Positions 1 through 5,610 of a stretch of DNA of 5,806 bases are shown piece after piece. Location: contig JAIRVA010000001.1 in NCBI GenBank assembly GCA_031254155.1, forward strand, positions 1 to 5,806. The letters run 5' to 3'. Position numbers and translations under genes: made by a program. Position 1 is the first letter of the stretch. Each line of letters starts with the position of its first letter. The notes under the pieces were generated by a model. That model ran no database searches and had not been told where the DNA came from. It saw only the letters and a program-made list of their open reading frames with translations. Source of the DNA: Propionibacteriaceae bacterium (lineage in GTDB: Bacteria > Actinomycetota > Actinomycetes > Propionibacteriales > Propionibacteriaceae).

Positions 1-17
1 CGAGACGGGAGTTTTTT
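1..17 (+). terminator. Possible 3' half of a terminator of an upstream gene
   Basis: The window opens with a G/C-rich stretch (CGAGACGGG, 1-9) followed within two bases by six consecutive T (12-17). That is the form of the 3' stem arm and U-tract of an intrinsic terminator. The 5' arm would lie before base 1, so the stem cannot be verified. A competing reading is the small inverted repeat CGGGA (6-10) / TCCCG (17-21), whose loop is the T-run; in that case it would not be a terminator. Inference from one half only. Confidence 0.25.
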
Positions 18-26
18 CCCGGCTGC

Positions 27-32
27 TACACT
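27..32 (+). promoter_or_regulatory. Candidate -10 element of the suf operon promoter
   Basis: TACACT at 27-32 fits the actinobacterial housekeeping -10 consensus TANNNT. A start site about seven bases downstream (near 39-40) would give a leader of about 75 bases before the sufB ATG. No good TTGACA-like -35 box is visible at 16-18 bases upstream, where the bases are G-rich, although many actinobacterial promoters lack one. It is the only TANNNT match I noticed close upstream of sufB with room for a leader. The real operon promoter could also lie before the window, for example ahead of a sufR gene. Confidence 0.35.
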
Positions 33-53
33 CCCACGTGCAACGACTCGCGA

Positions 54-72
54 CCATCGCCCACGGCGACGG
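54..72 (+). repeat. GC-rich inverted repeat in the sufB leader
   Basis: CCATCGCC (54-61) and GGCGACGG (65-72) can form an eight-position stem with one A-C mismatch and a three-base loop (CAC, 62-64). The five pairs next to the loop are perfect. It lies about 30 bases before the sufB Shine-Dalgarno, so it would fall inside the mRNA leader if transcription starts near base 39. It could be a leader hairpin or an operator, or simply chance in G/C-rich DNA. No T-run follows, so it is not a classical terminator. Confidence 0.3.
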
Positions 73-102
73 CGTGTGTACAACCCACATTCCCACGTTG
101 AT

Positions 103-110
103 GAAGGAGG
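103..110 (+). promoter_or_regulatory. Strong Shine-Dalgarno that sets the sufB start
   Basis: GAAGGAGG at 103-110 is a near-perfect anti-16S complement. It ends four bases before ATG 115. This favours ATG 115 over the in-frame GTG at 76, which would place the Shine-Dalgarno inside the coding region and add 13 residues that do not look like a SufB N-terminus. Confidence 0.85.
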
Positions 111-114
111 ACAG

Positions 115-1554
115 ATGAGCTCACCCAACGTCGCCCCCGGCCTGGGAGCCACCCAGGACGAGCACCTGGCCGCGCTCGGTACGTACCGCTTCGGCTGGCA
201 CGACTCCGACGCGGCTGGCGAGCATGCCCAGCGCGGCCTGACCGAAGCGGTGGTCAAGGAGATCTCGGCCCGCAAGAGCGAGCCGGCGTGGATGCTGGAC
301 TTCCGCCTGGGGGCCCTGGACGTGTTCGGCCGCAAGCCGCTGCCCAGGTGGGGGGCCGACCTGACGGACATCGACTTCGACGCGATCAAGTACTACGTCA
401 AGCCGACCGACTCCCAGGTCCAGGACTGGGAGGACCTGCCGGAGGACATCCGGCGGACGTACGACCGGCTGGGCATCCCCGAGGCGGAACGGAAACGCCT
501 CGTCGCAGGCGTGGCCGCGCAGTACGAGTCCGAGGTCGTCTACCACAAGATCAACGAGGAGCTGGAGCGCCAGGGGGTGATCTTCCTCGACACCGACTCC
601 GGGCTGAGGGAACACCCGGACCTCTTCGAGGAGTATTTCGGGTCGGTCATCCCGGCCGGTGACAACAAGTTTTCGGCGCTCAACTCGGCCGTCTGGTCGG
701 GCGGGTCGTTCATCTACGTCCCCAAGGGGGTTCACGTCACGATCCCGCTCCAGGCGTACTTCCGGATCAACACCGAGAACATGGGCCAGTTCGAGCGCAC
801 GCTCATCATTGTCGACGAGGACGCGTTCGTCCACTACGTCGAGGGTTGCACGGCCCCGATCTACAAGTCGGATTCCCTGCACGCGGCCGTGGTCGAGATC
901 ATCATCAAGCGCGGTGCGCGCTGCCGGTACACGACGATCCAGAACTGGTCGAACAACGTCTACAACCTTGTCACCAAGCGGGCGACCTGCGCCGAAGGGG
1001 CGACGATGGAGTGGGTGGACGGCAACATCGGTTCCAAGGCGACCATGAAGTACCCCGCCGTCTGGCTGCTCGGCGAGCACGCCAAGGGCGAGACGCTGTC
1101 AATCGCCTTCGCCGGGCCGGGCCAGCACCAGGACACCGGCTCCAAGATGGTCCACGCCGCGCCCTACACCTCGTCGACCATTGTCTCCAAGTCGGTCGCG
1201 CGCGGCGGCGGGCGGGCCTCGTACCGCGGGCTGGTCCACGTCTCGCCGCAGGCCCACCACTCGGCCTCATCGGTGCGTTGCGACGCGCTGCTCGTCGACA
1301 CGGTCTCGCGCTCGGACACCTACCCGTACGTGGATGTCCGCGAGGACGAGGTGTCGATGGCCCACGAGGCGACGGTGTCCAAGGTGAGCGAGGACCAGCT
1401 ATTTTACCTGATGAGCCGGGGGATGAAGGAGGAAGAAGCGATGGCGATGATCGTCCGCGGCTTTGTCGAACCGATCGCCCGCGAGCTGCCGATGGAGTAC
1501 GCACTGGAGCTCAACCGGCTGATCGAACTGCAGATGGAAGGAGCCGTCGGATGA
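115..1554 (+). CDS. sufB: Fe-S cluster assembly scaffold protein SufB
   Basis: SufB is the main scaffold subunit of the cytosolic SufBC2D complex, on which sulfur from SufS/SufU and iron are joined into a nascent Fe-S cluster. The 479-residue product is close to the family length (E. coli SufB has 495). It has the SUF N-terminal region followed by the beta-helix core. Visible landmarks are Cys245 in VEGCTAP (equivalent of E. coli Cys254), Cys389 in SSVRCDALLV (equivalent of the essential Cys405), His417-Glu418 in AHEATVS (equivalent of Glu434), and the C-terminal core motif DQLFYLMSRGM (about 427-437). The segment around Cys245 is continuous, so the intein found in mycobacterial SufB proteins is absent. 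The start at 115 is set by the Shine-Dalgarno at 103-110. The stop overlaps the sufD start as ATGA. First gene of the operon seen here. Identity is certain from sequence recognition; residue roles come from E. coli work. Confidence 0.97.
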   Translation: MSSPNVAPGLGATQDEHLAALGTYRFGWHDSDAAGEHAQRGLTEAVVKEISARKSEPAWMLDFRLGALDVFGRKPLPRWGADLTDIDFDAIKYYVKPTDSQVQDWEDLPEDIRRTYDRLGIPEAERKRLVAGVAAQYESEVVYHKINEELERQGVIFLDTDSGLREHPDLFEEYFGSVIPAGDNKFSALNSAVWSGGSFIYVPKGVHVTIPLQAYFRINTENMGQFERTLIIVDEDAFVHYVEGCTAPIYKSDSLHAAVVEIIIKRGARCRYTTIQNWSNNVYNLVTKRATCAEGATMEWVDGNIGSKATMKYPAVWLLGEHAKGETLSIAFAGPGQHQDTGSKMVHAAPYTSSTIVSKSVARGGGRASYRGLVHVSPQAHHSASSVRCDALLVDTVSRSDTYPYVDVREDEVSMAHEATVSKVSEDQLFYLMSRGMKEEEAMAMIVRGFVEPIARELPMEYALELNRLIELQMEGAVG

Positions 1555-2678
1555 CCCTGCCCGAAACCACTGTCATCTCGCACCTGCATCCACGGGGCTC
1601 GCTGGACGTCGCCGACCACCCCGTGCCGACCGGCAAGGAGGAGGTCTGGCGGTTCACCCCCCTCGCCGGGCTGGCGGACTTCTTCGACGACACGCTGGGG
1701 CGGAGCGCTCTTGGCGAGGGACCCTATCCCGCGCGGGGCCAGGGGTACACCAGCGAGGTGCTGGCACCCGGTCAGGGTCCGCACGGTGGGCTGACCCCGG
1801 TCGACCGGGCGGCGGCGATCGCGGCCCGTGACGGCGCGGGGCGGCACATCATCATCGACGGTGTCGCCGAGTGGGTCCGGGTCGGTCTCGAGCCTGGACA
1901 ACCCGGTGTCCCGACCGCCAACCACCTGGTCATCGAGGCTCGTCCGGGGGCCGACGGGACGGTGATCATCACCCACCACGGCCGGGCCCGTCACCTCGGC
2001 AACGTCGAGATCAACGTCGGCGCGGGCGCGTACCTCACCGTGGTCAGCATCCAGAACTGGGACCGCGGCGCGGTCCACCTCGGCCAGCACGAGGCGGTGG
2101 TGGGGAAGGACGCGACCTTCCGCCACGTCGTCGTCACCCTCGGCGGCGACCTCGTCCGCCTGCAGACCAACGTCTCGTACGCCTCGACGGGCGGACGGGC
2201 GGAGCTGTACGGGGTGTACTTCGCCGACGCCGGCCAACACTTCGAGCACCGGCTGTTCGTCGATCACAACCGGCCCAAGGGGACCTCGCTGGTCGACTAC
2301 CGGGGTGCCCTCCAGGGCGAACACGCCCGGTCGGTGTGGGTCGGCGACGTCTTGATCCGGCCGGAGGCCCGCGGCATTGAGACGTACGAGTCCAACAAGA
2401 ACCTCATCTTGACCGACGGAGCCCGGGCGGACGCGGTCCCCAACCTGGAGATCGAGACCGGCGAGATCATCGGGGCCGGCCACTCCGCGTCCACCGGCCG
2501 CTTCGACGATGAGCAACTGTTCTATTTGCAGAGCCGGGGGATCCCCGGGTCGGAGGCCCGGCGCCTCGTCGTCCGCGGCTTCTTCGCGACGATCCTCACC
2601 AAAATCGGCGTACCGGAAGTGGAGGAGTTACTGATGGGCCTCATCGACACCGAACTAGCATTCGACAAGGAGAACTGA
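1551..2678 (+). CDS. sufD: Fe-S cluster assembly protein SufD
   Basis: SufD is the SufB paralogue that forms the SufB-SufD heterodimer bound by two SufC ATPases, and it takes part in iron acquisition and cluster formation. The product has 375 residues, shorter than E. coli SufD (423) but normal for Gram-positive and actinobacterial forms. Landmarks are KEEVWRFTPL near residue 30 (typical SufD start region), the beta-helix core with SIQNWDRGAVH, and GAGHSAST containing His311, which aligns with the functionally important His360 of E. coli SufD. The E. coli Cys358 position is Ala309 here. The C-terminal core motif DDEQLFYLQSRGI spans 319-331 and mirrors the SufB motif. ATG 1551 overlaps the sufB stop (ATGA) and is preceded by GGAAGGAG (1536-1543) at a seven-base spacing, which indicates translational coupling. 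Leu360 is encoded by the rare codon TTA (2628-2630). The reading frame is open far upstream inside sufB, but that part reads as noise. Confidence 0.96.
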   Translation: MTLPETTVISHLHPRGSLDVADHPVPTGKEEVWRFTPLAGLADFFDDTLGRSALGEGPYPARGQGYTSEVLAPGQGPHGGLTPVDRAAAIAARDGAGRHIIIDGVAEWVRVGLEPGQPGVPTANHLVIEARPGADGTVIITHHGRARHLGNVEINVGAGAYLTVVSIQNWDRGAVHLGQHEAVVGKDATFRHVVVTLGGDLVRLQTNVSYASTGGRAELYGVYFADAGQHFEHRLFVDHNRPKGTSLVDYRGALQGEHARSVWVGDVLIRPEARGIETYESNKNLILTDGARADAVPNLEIETGEIIGAGHSASTGRFDDEQLFYLQSRGIPGSEARRLVVRGFFATILTKIGVPEVEELLMGLIDTELAFDKEN

Positions 2679-2680
2679 CC

Positions 2681-3445
2681 ATGACCAACCGTAGTCTCGC
2701 GATCCGGGACCTGCACGTCGACGTCGCCACGGAGACCGGGCCCAAGCCGATCCTCAAGGGCGTGAACCTGACCGTCAACCCCGGCGAGGTGCACGCCATC
2801 ATGGGTCCCAACGGGTCGGGCAAGTCGACACTCGCCTACAGCCTGGCCGGCCACCCGAAGTACACGATCACGTCCGGCTCGGTCACGTTGGACGGTACGG
2901 AACTCACCGGGCTCTCCGTCGACGCGCGGGCCAAGGCGGGGCTCTTCCTCGCGATGCAGTACCCCGTCGAGGTACCCGGCGTCTCGGTGTCGAACTTCCT
3001 GCGGACCGCTAAGACCGCCATCGACGGCGCGGCGCCGCCGCTGCGGGCCTGGGTGAAGAAGGTGAACGAGGCGTTGGCCGGCATGCAGCTGGACGACGAG
3101 TTCGCCGCCCGCTCGGTCAACGAAGGTTTCTCCGGCGGCGAGAAGAAGCGCAACGAGATCGTCCAGCTGGAGCTGCTCAACCCGCGCTACGCCATCCTCG
3201 ACGAGACCGACTCCGGCCTCGACATCGACGCGCTGCGCATCGTCTCGGAGGGCGTCAACCGCTACGCCGCCCAGGGCGACCGCGGGGTGCTGCTGATCAC
3301 GCACTACACCCGCATCCTGCGCTACATCCGCCCCGACTTCGTCCACGTCTTCGTCGACGGCCACATCGTCGAGGAGGGCGGGCCGGAACTGGCCGAGTCG
3401 CTGGAGGAAACGGGATATGAGCGCTGGGTGAGGGCGGACAACTGA
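2681..3445 (+). CDS. sufC: Fe-S cluster assembly ATPase SufC
   Basis: SufC is the soluble ABC-type ATPase of the SufBC2D scaffold; ATP binding dimerises it and changes the SufB-SufD interface so the cluster can form. The 254-residue protein has every ABC motif: Walker A GPNGSGKST (42-50), Q-loop Gln93 in AMQYP, the SufC-type signature FSGGEKKRNE (150-159), Walker B AILDE with Asp174 and Glu175, D-loop SGLD (178-181) and switch His208 in LITHYTR. The FSGGEKKR signature with LDETDSGLDID separates SufC from transporter ATPases, and no membrane partner is nearby. ATG 2681 follows the sufD stop by two bases and has AAGGAGAA (2667-2674) at a good distance. The stop overlaps sufS as TGATG. Unlike some actinomycete suf operons, no small ferredoxin gene separates it from sufD. 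Confidence 0.97.
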   Translation: MTNRSLAIRDLHVDVATETGPKPILKGVNLTVNPGEVHAIMGPNGSGKSTLAYSLAGHPKYTITSGSVTLDGTELTGLSVDARAKAGLFLAMQYPVEVPGVSVSNFLRTAKTAIDGAAPPLRAWVKKVNEALAGMQLDDEFAARSVNEGFSGGEKKRNEIVQLELLNPRYAILDETDSGLDIDALRIVSEGVNRYAAQGDRGVLLITHYTRILRYIRPDFVHVFVDGHIVEEGGPELAESLEETGYERWVRADN

Positions 3446-4671
3446 TGCTGGATGTCGACGCCATCCGGGCGGATTTCCCGATCCTTCGCCGCGAGGTCGA
3501 GGGCCACCCGCTGGTGTACCTCGACTCGGCGAACACGTCCCAGAAGCCGGTCCAGGTGGTCGGGGCCGTCGCCGACCACTACCTCACCCACAACGCCAAC
3601 GTCGCCCGCGCCATGCACACGCTGGGCGCGGAGGCGACGGCGGCGTACGAGGGTGCCAGGGCGCGGGTGGCCCGCTTCATCGGGGCGGCGACCCCGGAGA
3701 TCGTCTTCACCAAGAACGCCTCGGAGGCGCTCAACCTGGCTGCCTACACCCTCACGGCCCGGCTCAAGCCGGGTGACGAAGTGGTCGTCTCCGTCGCCGA
3801 GCACCACTCCAACCTCGTGCCCTGGCAACTGGCCTGTGAGCGGACGGGGGCCCGGCTGCGCTGGTTCGACGTCACCGCCGACGGGCGGTTCGACCTCGAC
3901 CGCGCGCGGGCGGAGGACCTGGTCAACGAGCGGACGCGGGTCGTGGCCGTCGCCGCGCTCTCCAACGTCACCGGGGCGGCGGCGCCGCTCGCCGAGATCG
4001 CCGCCTGGGCCCACGGGGCCGGAGCGGTCGTCGTGGTCGACGGTGCGCAGTGGGTGCCGCACCGCCCGACCGATGTGGCGACGCTGGGGGCCGACCTGCT
4101 CGCCTTCACCGGCCACAAGTTGCTCGGGCCGACCGGGATTGGCGTACTGTGGGGCCGCTACGACCTGCTGGAGACCCTGCCGCCCTTCTTGGGCGGCGGT
4201 GAGATGATCGAGATCGTCAAGATGAGCGGATCGACGTACGCCCGCCCGCCCGCCCGCTTCGAGGCCGGGACCCCGCCCATCGCCCAAGCCGTCGGGCTGG
4301 GGGCGGCGGTCGACTACCTGACCCGGATCGGGATGGACGCCGTGGCGGCGCACGACCAGGCGATCACGGCCTACGCCCTCGCCCGGCTCGCCGAGATCCC
4401 GGCGGTCACGATCCTCGGCCCCACCAGCGGCGACCGGGGGGCGGCGGTGAGCTTCACGCTCGGCGACATCCACCCCCACGACGTGATGCAGGTCCTGGAT
4501 TCCGTGGGCGTAGCGGTCCGCGGCGGCCACCACTGTGCGCGGCCGCTGCACGAGCGCTTCGGCGTCCAGGCGAGCGTACGCGCTTCCTCGTACCTCTACA
4601 CCACCCCCGCCGAGATCGACGCCCTGGCGGACGGGCTGGCCAAAACCCTGCGCTTCTTCGGGGAGGGCTGA
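3445..4671 (+). CDS. sufS: Cysteine desulfurase SufS (group II, PLP-dependent)
   Basis: SufS converts L-cysteine to L-alanine and carries the sulfur as an enzyme persulfide for Fe-S assembly. It is a fold-type I aminotransferase-like enzyme of 408 residues (E. coli SufS has 406). Visible residues are the EHHSN motif with His120-His121 near the cofactor, Asp199 and Gln202 in VDGAQWVPH for the PLP ring, the Schiff-base lysine Lys225 in FTGHKLLGPTGIGVLWG, and the persulfide cysteine Cys364 in RGGHHCARPL. The short RGGHHCA segment is the group II (SufS) form rather than the longer mobile loop of IscS. The next gene is the matching acceptor SufU. One oddity is Trp203 after the DGAQ motif, where I remember small residues such as Ala or Ser. 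ATG 3445 shares its A with the sufC stop, and a moderate GAGGGCGG lies just upstream. Coupled translation is likely. Confidence 0.96.
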   Translation: MLDVDAIRADFPILRREVEGHPLVYLDSANTSQKPVQVVGAVADHYLTHNANVARAMHTLGAEATAAYEGARARVARFIGAATPEIVFTKNASEALNLAAYTLTARLKPGDEVVVSVAEHHSNLVPWQLACERTGARLRWFDVTADGRFDLDRARAEDLVNERTRVVAVAALSNVTGAAAPLAEIAAWAHGAGAVVVVDGAQWVPHRPTDVATLGADLLAFTGHKLLGPTGIGVLWGRYDLLETLPPFLGGGEMIEIVKMSGSTYARPPARFEAGTPPIAQAVGLGAAVDYLTRIGMDAVAAHDQAITAYALARLAEIPAVTILGPTSGDRGAAVSFTLGDIHPHDVMQVLDSVGVAVRGGHHCARPLHERFGVQASVRASSYLYTTPAEIDALADGLAKTLRFFGEG

Positions 4672-5117
4672 TGGATCTCAAGGCGCTCTACCAGGACATC
4701 ATCCTCGACCACTACCGGACGAAGCACCACAGCGGGCTGCGCGAGCCGTACGCGGTCGAGGTGACCCACGTCAATCCCTCCTGCGGCGACGAGCTCGTCC
4801 TCCGGCTGCGGCTGGACGGCCCGGCCATCGCCGACGTCAGCTACGAGGCGGTCGGGTGTTCGATCTCGCAGGCCTCGACGTCGGTGATGACCGACCTCGT
4901 GATCGGGGGCAGCGCGGCGGCCGCGCTCGGCCTCTACGACGGGTTCCTGGCCATGCTGGAGGGCCAGGGCCAGGCGGACCTCGACGAAGAGCGGTACGGC
5001 GATGCCATCGCTTTCAACGGGGTGGCGCAGTTCCCCGCGCGGGTGAAGTGTGCGATGTTAGGCTGGGCGGCGCTGAAGGACGCGCTCGGGAGAACCGGAG
5101 GACGAACGGATGGATGA
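4671..5117 (+). CDS. sufU: Zinc-dependent sulfurtransferase SufU
   Basis: SufU is the partner of SufS in Gram-positive bacteria: its zinc ion is exchanged on binding SufS so that one of its cysteines can accept the persulfide sulfur. The 148-residue protein has the four ligands in the expected places: Cys38 and Asp40 in NPSCGDE, Cys63 in VGCSIS, and Cys127 in ARVKCAML, matching Cys41, Asp43, Cys66 and Cys128 of B. subtilis SufU. The Cys63-Cys127 gap is about 21 residues longer than in IscU, and the LPPVK chaperone-binding motif of IscU is absent (FPARVK here); both mark SufU rather than an IscU scaffold. ATG 4671 overlaps the sufS stop as TGATG, with GGGGAGGG at 4660-4667. Leu130 uses the rare codon TTA (5058-5060). 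The last residues, rich in Gly, Arg and Thr, are a variable tail whose coding sequence carries the sufT ribosome binding site. Confidence 0.95.
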   Translation: MDLKALYQDIILDHYRTKHHSGLREPYAVEVTHVNPSCGDELVLRLRLDGPAIADVSYEAVGCSISQASTSVMTDLVIGGSAAAALGLYDGFLAMLEGQGQADLDEERYGDAIAFNGVAQFPARVKCAMLGWAALKDALGRTGGRTDG

Positions 5118-5433
5118 AACGGGCTGGGGTACGCCGGAGCAACTGCTGGACGCCCTCAAGGATGTGGTGGACCCGGAGCTGGGGGTGAACATCGTCGACC
5201 TCGGCCTGGTCTACGGGGTCGACATCGACGCGGACGGCCACGCGACCGTTGAGATGACCCTGACCTCGCCGATGTGCCCGCTGACGGACCGGCTGGAGAT
5301 GGACGCCCGCTACGTGCTGGAACCCCTCGCGAGCGATGTCGCCATCAACTGGGTGTGGCTCCCGCCGTGGAGTCTCGACCTGATCACCGAGGACGGCCGC
5401 GAACAGTTGCGGGCGATCGGCTTCTCGCTGTGA
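5110..5433 (+). CDS. sufT: SufT, MIP18/DUF59-family Fe-S maturation protein
   Basis: This is the short DUF59 (MIP18-like) protein that closes Gram-positive suf operons; members are thought to help cluster maturation or transfer to target enzymes, though the exact reaction is not settled. The 107-residue product consists of the domain alone: DVVDPELGVNIVDLGLVYGV (18-37), the conserved Cys56 in TLTSPMCPLTD, and the actinobacterial C-terminal block INWVWLPPW followed by EDGREQLRAIGF. It carries no Mrp/ApbC ATPase domain. ATG 5110 lies inside the end of sufU (8-base overlap) and is preceded by GGAGG (5097-5101) at eight bases. Another ATG at 5114 is out of frame. It appears to be the last gene of the coupled operon, since the next gene has a 31-base gap and its own promoter-like element. 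Confidence 0.93.
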   Translation: MDETGWGTPEQLLDALKDVVDPELGVNIVDLGLVYGVDIDADGHATVEMTLTSPMCPLTDRLEMDARYVLEPLASDVAINWVWLPPWSLDLITEDGREQLRAIGFSL

Positions 5434-5451
5434 GGCCCGGGGAACTCCCGG

Positions 5452-5457
5452 TATGCT
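5452..5457 (+). promoter_or_regulatory. Candidate -10 box for a leaderless small membrane protein gene
   Basis: TATGCT (5452-5457) matches TANNNT and ends seven bases before ATG 5465, so transcription would start at or next to the A of the start codon. No Shine-Dalgarno lies between 5434 and 5464; the only purine-rich run, GGGGAA near 5439-5444, is about 20 bases away. No convincing -35 box is visible; the region where it would lie is the sufT stop codon. This arrangement is common for leaderless genes in actinobacteria. Confidence 0.5.
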
Positions 5458-5464
5458 GTACCCC

Positions 5465-5593
5465 ATGAAGAAATCCGTCCTGGTCACGTTGATCCTGTTG
5501 ACCGGCCTCGTGGTGGCGTACGTGGCGACCGCCAAACGGGCCGCCGAGGCCGAGGCCGAACTGTGGTCCGAAGCCCTCGACCCCGTCTTCTGA
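5465..5593 (+). CDS. Small single-pass membrane protein, DLW-39 family-like
   Basis: This is a 42-residue protein: a Lys-Lys N-terminus, one hydrophobic segment of about 19 residues (roughly 4-22, SVLVTLILLT onward), then a charged tail with alternating Ala and Glu ending in ELWSEALDPVF. The short length, the single membrane helix and the terminal (D/E)LW-x-EA-x-D block are the marks I associate with the actinobacterial DLW-39 family of unknown function; the first residue of the motif is Glu here. From memory, that family is usually found near gyrA and tRNA genes, so this copy beside suf would be a second or relocated member. Its start is supported by the -10-like box seven bases upstream, and its codons are G/C-rich at third positions like the neighbours. 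It could instead be an unrelated small membrane protein. No function can be assigned. Confidence 0.65.
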   Translation: MKKSVLVTLILLTGLVVAYVATAKRAAEAEAELWSEALDPVF

Positions 5594-5596
5594 GCC

Positions 5597-5602
5597 TAGT
5601 TT
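5597..5602 (+). promoter_or_regulatory. Candidate -10 box for a leaderless ABC-F gene
   Basis: TAGTTT (5597-5602) fits TANNNT and ends eight bases before GTG 5611. The 17 bases between the preceding stop and this GTG contain no Shine-Dalgarno. The box overlaps the 8-base palindrome GTTTAAAC (5599-5606) in a stretch that is clearly A/T-rich for this window. A -35 box would fall inside the preceding small gene, and no TTGACA-like hexamer is seen there. Confidence 0.45.
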
Positions 5603-5606
5603 AAAC
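5599..5606. repeat. 8-base perfect palindrome GTTTAAAC
   Basis: A perfect palindrome lies between the small membrane gene and the ABC-F gene and overlaps the candidate -10 box. It could be an operator half or only part of an A/T-rich promoter. Eight bases alone do not establish a binding site. Confidence 0.3.
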
Positions 5607-5610
5607 AGTT

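Noticed and set aside
76..114. In-frame GTG at 76 as a longer sufB start
   Set aside because: It would add 13 residues unlike SufB and put the strong Shine-Dalgarno (103-110) inside the gene. ATG 115 is correctly spaced from it, and GTG 76 has no Shine-Dalgarno of its own.
820..870. Possible SufB intein insertion site, as in mycobacteria
   Set aside because: The coding sequence runs unbroken through VEGCTAP; no intein is present.
121..1080. Minus-strand open frames opposite sufB, sufD and sufC (121-1080, 1404-2516, 2522-3364)
   Set aside because: These are antisense shadows of the same kind, with no recognisable motifs, covering genes identified with certainty on the + strand.
846..1550. 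The sufD reading frame stays open for 235 codons upstream inside sufB, which might suggest a longer or fused SufD
   Set aside because: The upstream translation is Arg/Gly/Pro-rich out-of-frame noise over a clearly coding sufB. SufD begins normally at ATG 1551 with its own Shine-Dalgarno.
3322..4551. Long minus-strand open frame of about 409 codons opposite sufS
   Set aside because: It is the expected antisense shadow of a G/C-third-position gene: Arg/Gly/Val-rich, low complexity, no recognisable domain, and lying fully over sufS.
5114..5116. ATG at 5114 as an alternative sufT start
   Set aside because: It is out of frame with the DUF59 coding sequence. ATG 5110 is in frame with GGAGG at a suitable distance.
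5437..5451. Small inverted repeat CCGGG/CCCGG after sufT as a terminator
   Set aside because: The stem is only 5 bases, no T-run follows, and it abuts the -10-like box of the next gene. It is too weak to call an intrinsic terminator.
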